Assembly: GCA_021787595.1 (NCBI GenBank)
Contig: JAJYLQ010000009.1
Coordinates: 1-64,000, forward strand
Length of the DNA: 64,000 nucleotides
Direction: 5' to 3'
From: Chloroflexota bacterium
GTDB lineage: Bacteria; Chloroflexota; Anaerolineae; Anaerolineales; Villigracilaceae
Numbering within the stretch: the stretch's first letter is position 1; each line of letters opens with the position of its first letter. The notes under the pieces are model-generated. The model ran no database searches, was not told where the DNA came from, and saw only the letters and a program-made list of their open reading frames with translations. Positions 60,415-64,000 of the stretch are shown one piece after another. The translations under genes and the position numbers were made by a program.

Positions 60415-62694
60415 TCACTTGCTTTTCCTTGCTTTCCCTTCGCGCCCCATCGCGTCCATGACGGCCACTGCTGCAATTTGGACAATGGCATTCACATCGT
60501 CGCCGGTTTGCAGAACGTGGACCGGCGCGCCCATGCCGAGCAAAATCGGGCCAATGGCTTTTGCCTTGCCAAGCCGCGCCAGAAGCTTGTAAGCGATGTT
60601 CGCGGATTCAAGGGAGGGGAAGACCAACACGTTCGCGTCCTTGACCGCGCTGAACGGATAGCGCTCATCAACGATCTCGGGCACAACGGCGGTATCGGCC
60701 TGCATCTCGCCGTCCACAGCGAGGCCGGGGCAGCGCGTCTTGACCAATTTAACGGCCTCCCGCACTTTGTCCGAGAGCGGATGCGGCGTCGAGCCAAAGT
60801 TTGAAAATGATAGGAACGCCACGCGCGGTTCAATCTCAAGCTTCTGCGCAAAGTCCGCCGCGAGGCAGGCAATCTCAGCCAGGTCTTCCGCGGACGGGTC
60901 AATGTTGACCGTTGCATCGGTGAAGAGATAAACGCGATCCTCAACGATCATGAGATAAACGCCAGCCGCGCGAGCTGCTTCCTTCGCGGTGTGATGAATC
61001 TCCAACGCCGGACGAATGACCTCAGGATAATCATACGTCAGGCCAGAAACGAACGCGTCCGCATCACCCATCTTGACCATCATCGGTCCAAGCACATTCG
61101 GGTCGCTGACCTTCTTGACCGCATCCTTCATCGTTAAGCCTTTGCGATTTCGCATTTCGTAGTACGCAGCGGTGTATTTATCGAGGTTCGCGAAGTTGGA
61201 TGGATCGGTAATGATTGGCTTATAGTCCAAGCCGAGGTTGTTGAGTTGTTCTGTGATGACGCTGGGACGCCCAATCAGGATTGGCGTTGCAATGCCCTCT
61301 TCCTTCACTTGATACGCAGCGCGAATAACTTTCTGTTCTTCGCCTTCCGCAAACGCAACACGCTTCATTCCACCCGAGGAGCGCGCCTTGTTCTGGAAGA
61401 AGTAACGAACCTGCTCGCCCCGGCCCTGGCGATAGGCAAGTTGTTCGCGATATTCGTTGATGTCAATGGTCTTGCGCGCCACGCCCGTCTCCATGGCGCT
61501 TTGCGCCACCGCAGGCGCTTCCCACAACAACACGCGGGGATCGAGCGGCTTGGGAATGATGTACTCGCGCCCGAACTTGATGCTGTCCACGCCATACGCG
61601 CGCAGAACGGAATCGGGCACATCCTCCTTGGCAAGGGCAGATAGCGCCTTGGATGCCGCGAATTTCATATCATCATTGATGGCTTTGGCGCGGACATCGA
61701 GCGCGCCGCGGAAGATGAACGGGAATCCGAGCACGTTGTTGATTTGATTGGTGTAGTCGGAACGGCCTGTCGCAATGACGACATCCTTGCGCGCTTCCTT
61801 CGCCAGATCGGGATTGATCTCGGGATCGGGATTCGCCATCGCAAATACGATTGGATCTTTTGCCATGGATTTCACCATGTCCGGCGTCAACACGTTGGCA
61901 ACGGAGAGGCCGTAGAAAACGTCCGCGCCGCGCACCGCGTCCGCAAGCGTGCGCGCATCCGTCTCGACCAGGAAACGCTCCTTATATTTGTTCATGCCTT
62001 CCTTGCGGCCTTTGTAGACCACACCTTTGGAATCCACGAGCATGATATTTTCGCGCTTCACGCCCCAGCGGATGGCAAGTTCCGCGCACGAAATGGCAGA
62101 CGCCCCCGCGCCCGAAATCACCAGCCGAACTTCGCTGTGCTTCTTGCCGACGATCTGCAGCGCATTGGCAAGCCCCGCCGAGGAAATGATGGCCGTCCCA
62201 TGCTGGTCGTCATGGAAGACCGGGATATCCAGCATGCCCTTGAGCGTCTCTTCGATATAAAAGCATTCCGGCGCTTTGATATCCTCGAGGTTGATTCCGC
62301 CAAACGTCGGTGCGATGGCGGCTGCCACTTTGATGACTTCGTCCGGGTCGTGGGTGTTGACCTCGATGTCGAATACATCCACATCGGCAAACTTCTTGAA
62401 AAGAACGCCCTTGCCTTCCATCACAGGCTTGGAAGCCAGCGCTCCGCGATCACCCAATCCAAGGATGGCCGTCCCATTGGTAATGACTGCAACCAGATTG
62501 CCCTTTGACGTGTATTCGTAAGCCAGCTCGGCGTCCTTCTCGATATCCAACACCGGTTCGGCTACGCCAGGCGTATACGCCAGACTCAGGTCGCGCTGTG
62601 TATCCATTGGTTTGGTGGGCACAACCGCGATCTTGCCGGGTTTCCCTTTTAGGCGGTGATATTCAAGCGCATCTTCACGTGTGATTTTTGCCAT
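60415..62694 (-). CDS. maeB: NADP-dependent malic enzyme with phosphotransacetylase-like domain
   Basis: The 759-aa protein has an N-terminal malic enzyme ([80 protein letters not shown]). A C-terminal phosphotransacetylase-like domain (about 430-755) is regulatory in MaeB-type enzymes. It converts malate to pyruvate and CO2. AAAGGAGG lies 4 nt before the ATG starting [13 protein letters not shown]. Confidence 0.95.
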   Translation of the reverse strand: MAKITREDALEYHRLKGKPGKIAVVPTKPMDTQRDLSLAYTPGVAEPVLDIEKDAELAYEYTSKGNLVAVITNGTAILGLGDRGALASKPVMEGKGVLFKKFADVDVFDIEVNTHDPDEVIKVAAAIAPTFGGINLEDIKAPECFYIEETLKGMLDIPVFHDDQHGTAIISSAGLANALQIVGKKHSEVRLVISGAGASAISCAELAIRWGVKRENIMLVDSKGVVYKGRKEGMNKYKERFLVETDARTLADAVRGADVFYGLSVANVLTPDMVKSMAKDPIVFAMANPDPEINPDLAKEARKDVVIATGRSDYTNQINNVLGFPFIFRGALDVRAKAINDDMKFAASKALSALAKEDVPDSVLRAYGVDSIKFGREYIIPKPLDPRVLLWEAPAVAQSAMETGVARKTIDINEYREQLAYRQGRGEQVRYFFQNKARSSGGMKRVAFAEGEEQKVIRAAYQVKEEGIATPILIGRPSVITEQLNNLGLDYKPIITDPSNFANLDKYTAAYYEMRNRKGLTMKDAVKKVSDPNVLGPMMVKMGDADAFVSGLTYDYPEVIRPALEIHHTAKEAARAAGVYLMIVEDRVYLFTDATVNIDPSAEDLAEIACLAADFAQKLEIEPRVAFLSFSNFGSTPHPLSDKVREAVKLVKTRCPGLAVDGEMQADTAVVPEIVDERYPFSAVKDANVLVFPSLESANIAYKLLARLGKAKAIGPILLGMGAPVHVLQTGDDVNAIVQIAAVAVMDAMGREGKARKSK

Positions 62695-62888
62695 AAGGCC
62701 TCCTTTGATTATCACTTCATTGTGAATTATGGCACAGCGGCCAGGTTATAACCAGTTGCATTTGTCACGTTCTCACGAATGTCAACCGCTCCCATTTAAC
62801 TTACCCCATGAGCATAAAAAAGTTTTGAACTTCATGGAATTGGAAAAAACCGCCAGTTACATCAAGGAACAAAATGTTAAAAATCATG

Positions 62889-63067
62889 TATAATATCAGC
62901 CAATCCGCAAGGATTGATTGGATACTTCTGCCGCTTCGGCGGCCTGGCTTGCTAACGGAACTCTGGAACCCGCTCTAAAAGTAGACAGCACCCGAGCAAT
63001 ACTGGCTTCAGGAGATTTTGACGGTCGCCGTCTTTATGGACGGATCATTTGACAGAATGCCTTTTTG
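62889..63067 (+). ncRNA. Candidate structured RNA or recX leader
   Basis: After TATAAT (62889-62894) come compact hairpins: CAATCC/GGATTG with a GCAA loop and GCCGC/GCGGC with a TTCG tetraloop. A long-range stem TTGCT..CGG with CCG/AGCAA (62949-62999) follows. Then GACGG-TCG-CCGTC-TTTATG-GACGG, where CCGTC can pair either way, and a T-run at 63061. No protein frame is supported. It could be a 6S-type small RNA or a switching leader of recX; I recognise no known family. Confidence 0.4.
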
Positions 63068-63217
63068 GATTCTATTGATGACTGGCGTGGCATAATTCTT
63101 CACGCGATAATTTGTCTCTTCCCTGCCCGCCGCGCGCGGGACCTGGGGCCAATTCCACACATCCAGAATCGAAACGCAGCTGAGGCCGCCCTGGCAGGTT
63201 CTCGGCTGTTCTTATTT

Positions 63218-63871
63218 ATGGCAAGGATTACCGCCATCGAACCACAAAAGCGCGATCCCAACCGGGTGAATATCCACCTCGATGGTAATTACGCATTCAG
63301 CCTGGCCCGCATCGTGGCGGCCTGGTTGAAGGTCGGGCAGGAAATAGGCGAGGATAAAATCGCCTCGCTCCAGACTGAGGACACGCGCGAGCGCGCTTAT
63401 CAACAGGCATTGATATTCCTGAGCTACCGGGCGCGGTCCGAGTCCGAGATCAGACAGAATTTACGCAGGCATGAATTTTCCGATGAAATCATCGAGCACA
63501 CACTCACACGGCTTCGCGAACATCGGCTTGCGGATGACTCTCAATTTGCGCGCGCCTGGGTGGAAAACCGCAGCACCTTCCGCCCGCGCAGCCGCCGAGC
63601 ATTGCAAATGGAGCTTCGACAAAAAGGCTTGTCCGACGAAGCCGCGCAGTCCGCGCTGGCCGGGTTGGACGAAGAAGCCCTGGCCTATGAAGCAGGTCTA
63701 AAGAAAGCGCGCCGCCTCGAGGTCCTGGACTGGAACGAGTTTCGCAAAAAGCTCTCCGAGTTCCTCGCCCGGCGCGGCTTCCCATACTCCGTCATCGCGC
63801 CCGTTGTAGCGCGCATCTGGAACGAGACGCACGCGGAGCAACATTCATTCGATCATGAGGAATTTGTATGA
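63218..63871 (+). CDS. recX: Regulatory protein RecX
   Basis: The 217-aa all-helical protein is of the RecX family, which controls RecA filament growth: RARSESEIRQNLRRHEFSDEIIEHTLTRLREHRLADDSQFARAWVENRS, then a second repeat GLSDEAAQSALAGLDEEALAYEAGLKKA. An N-terminal strand region (ITAIEPQKRDPNRVNIHLDGNYAFSL) is typical of longer members. I start at ATG of MARITAIE. The stop overlaps the rny start (ATGA). Confidence 0.92.
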   Translation: MARITAIEPQKRDPNRVNIHLDGNYAFSLARIVAAWLKVGQEIGEDKIASLQTEDTRERAYQQALIFLSYRARSESEIRQNLRRHEFSDEIIEHTLTRLREHRLADDSQFARAWVENRSTFRPRSRRALQMELRQKGLSDEAAQSALAGLDEEALAYEAGLKKARRLEVLDWNEFRKKLSEFLARRGFPYSVIAPVVARIWNETHAEQHSFDHEEFV

Positions 63872-64000
63872 ACCTGATCAGCATCTTATTTGATTTTCTT
63901 GCGCTGGTCGTGGGCGTTGCCGCAGGTTATTTCGCTCATCGCTATCAGCAGGAACGCGCCCTCAAAAACCAGCAGGACAAGGCAGACAGTATTTTGAAAG
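63868..64000 (+). CDS. rny: Ribonuclease Y, 5' part (cut by window end)
   Basis: The first 44 residues are present: an N-terminal membrane helix (LISILFDFLALVVGVAAGYFAHRY) and the start of a charged coiled coil (QQERALKNQQDKADSILK), the standard RNase Y beginning. The KH and HD domains lie beyond the window. It overlaps recX by 4 nt. RNase Y is the membrane-bound endonuclease that starts mRNA decay. Confidence 0.85.
   Translation, partial: MNLISILFDFLALVVGVAAGYFAHRYQQERALKNQQDKADSILK

Noticed and set aside
62889-63067. SRP RNA, tmRNA or RNase P RNA
   Set aside because: The SRP GGTCAGGTCCGGAAGGAAGCAG-like core, a tmRNA acceptor/tag frame and RNase P conserved blocks are all absent, and the stretch is too short for the last two.

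Overview
The window looks like chromosomal DNA from a Chloroflexota bacterium, most likely class Anaerolineae. The pointers are membrane-anchored proteins with Thr-Pro linkers carrying NBR1-Ig or LysM domains, a COG2403-type cyclic-2,3-diphosphoglycerate-synthetase-like GTPase, a deazaflavin-type oxidoreductase, mid-range GC, and many dispersed palindromic repeats. This assignment is inference; no rRNA is present. One tRNA, Glu(TTC), is present. No phage, CRISPR array or transposase was seen.

Layout. 0-6 kb: tRNA-Glu, a zinc-finger protein, signal peptidase I, a methyltransferase, and two tandem secreted HEFGH putative metallopeptidases. 6-12 kb (minus strand): an unusual cluster. It holds a DUF2207-like membrane protein ending in seven Cys-Ala units, a radical SAM/SPASM enzyme with a PqqD-like N-terminus, a PAS protein, a C-terminally anchored protein, and a second radical-SAM-like protein that has lost its cluster cysteines. 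I read this as a candidate peptide-tail modification system. 12.5-16 kb: methylmalonyl-CoA mutase followed by two further copies of its own 3' end, with small toxin-antitoxin-like modules between them. One module, MNT/HEPN, has its toxin interrupted by a 187-bp miniature element whose precise removal restores the reading frame. 16-20.4 kb: phospho-signalling genes (PP2C-FHA, FHA-winged helix, Ser/Thr kinase). 20.6-32 kb: a GH3 enzyme, GDPD, an AAA ATPase, a glycosyltransferase, a hydrogenase-maturation-type protease, an S41 protease, DegV and an ECF-type sigma factor. 32-47.8 kb: NBR1-Ig and LysM surface proteins, uvrA, rpsT, argS, a cDPGS-like GTPase, AbrB/VapC, bioY, a phospholipase C-type phosphoesterase, obgE and two DltD-like proteins. 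47.9-60.3 kb: a large potassium region (kdpE, kdpD, a KimA-like permease, a second kdpE, kdpC, a kinase-less KdpD-like sensor, kdpB, kdpA, kdpF and two small membrane proteins). 60.4-64 kb: malic enzyme, a structured leader or small RNA, recX and the start of rny.

Four points stand out. (1) The radical SAM / Cys-Ala tail cluster. (2) The three mutase 3' ends bracketing toxin-antitoxin cassettes; the distal copy encodes exactly the same 23 residues using only synonymous changes. (3) A four-half-site direct-repeat operator with identical 11/21/11 spacing upstream of three genes in the potassium region, probably the KdpE site. (4) Palindromic repeats inserted in frame in uvrA, argS and the radical SAM gene. 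Several genes (GT2, the 107-aa protein, argS, obgE, MNT) have a TATAAT box only 6-8 nt before the start codon, suggesting leaderless mRNAs.
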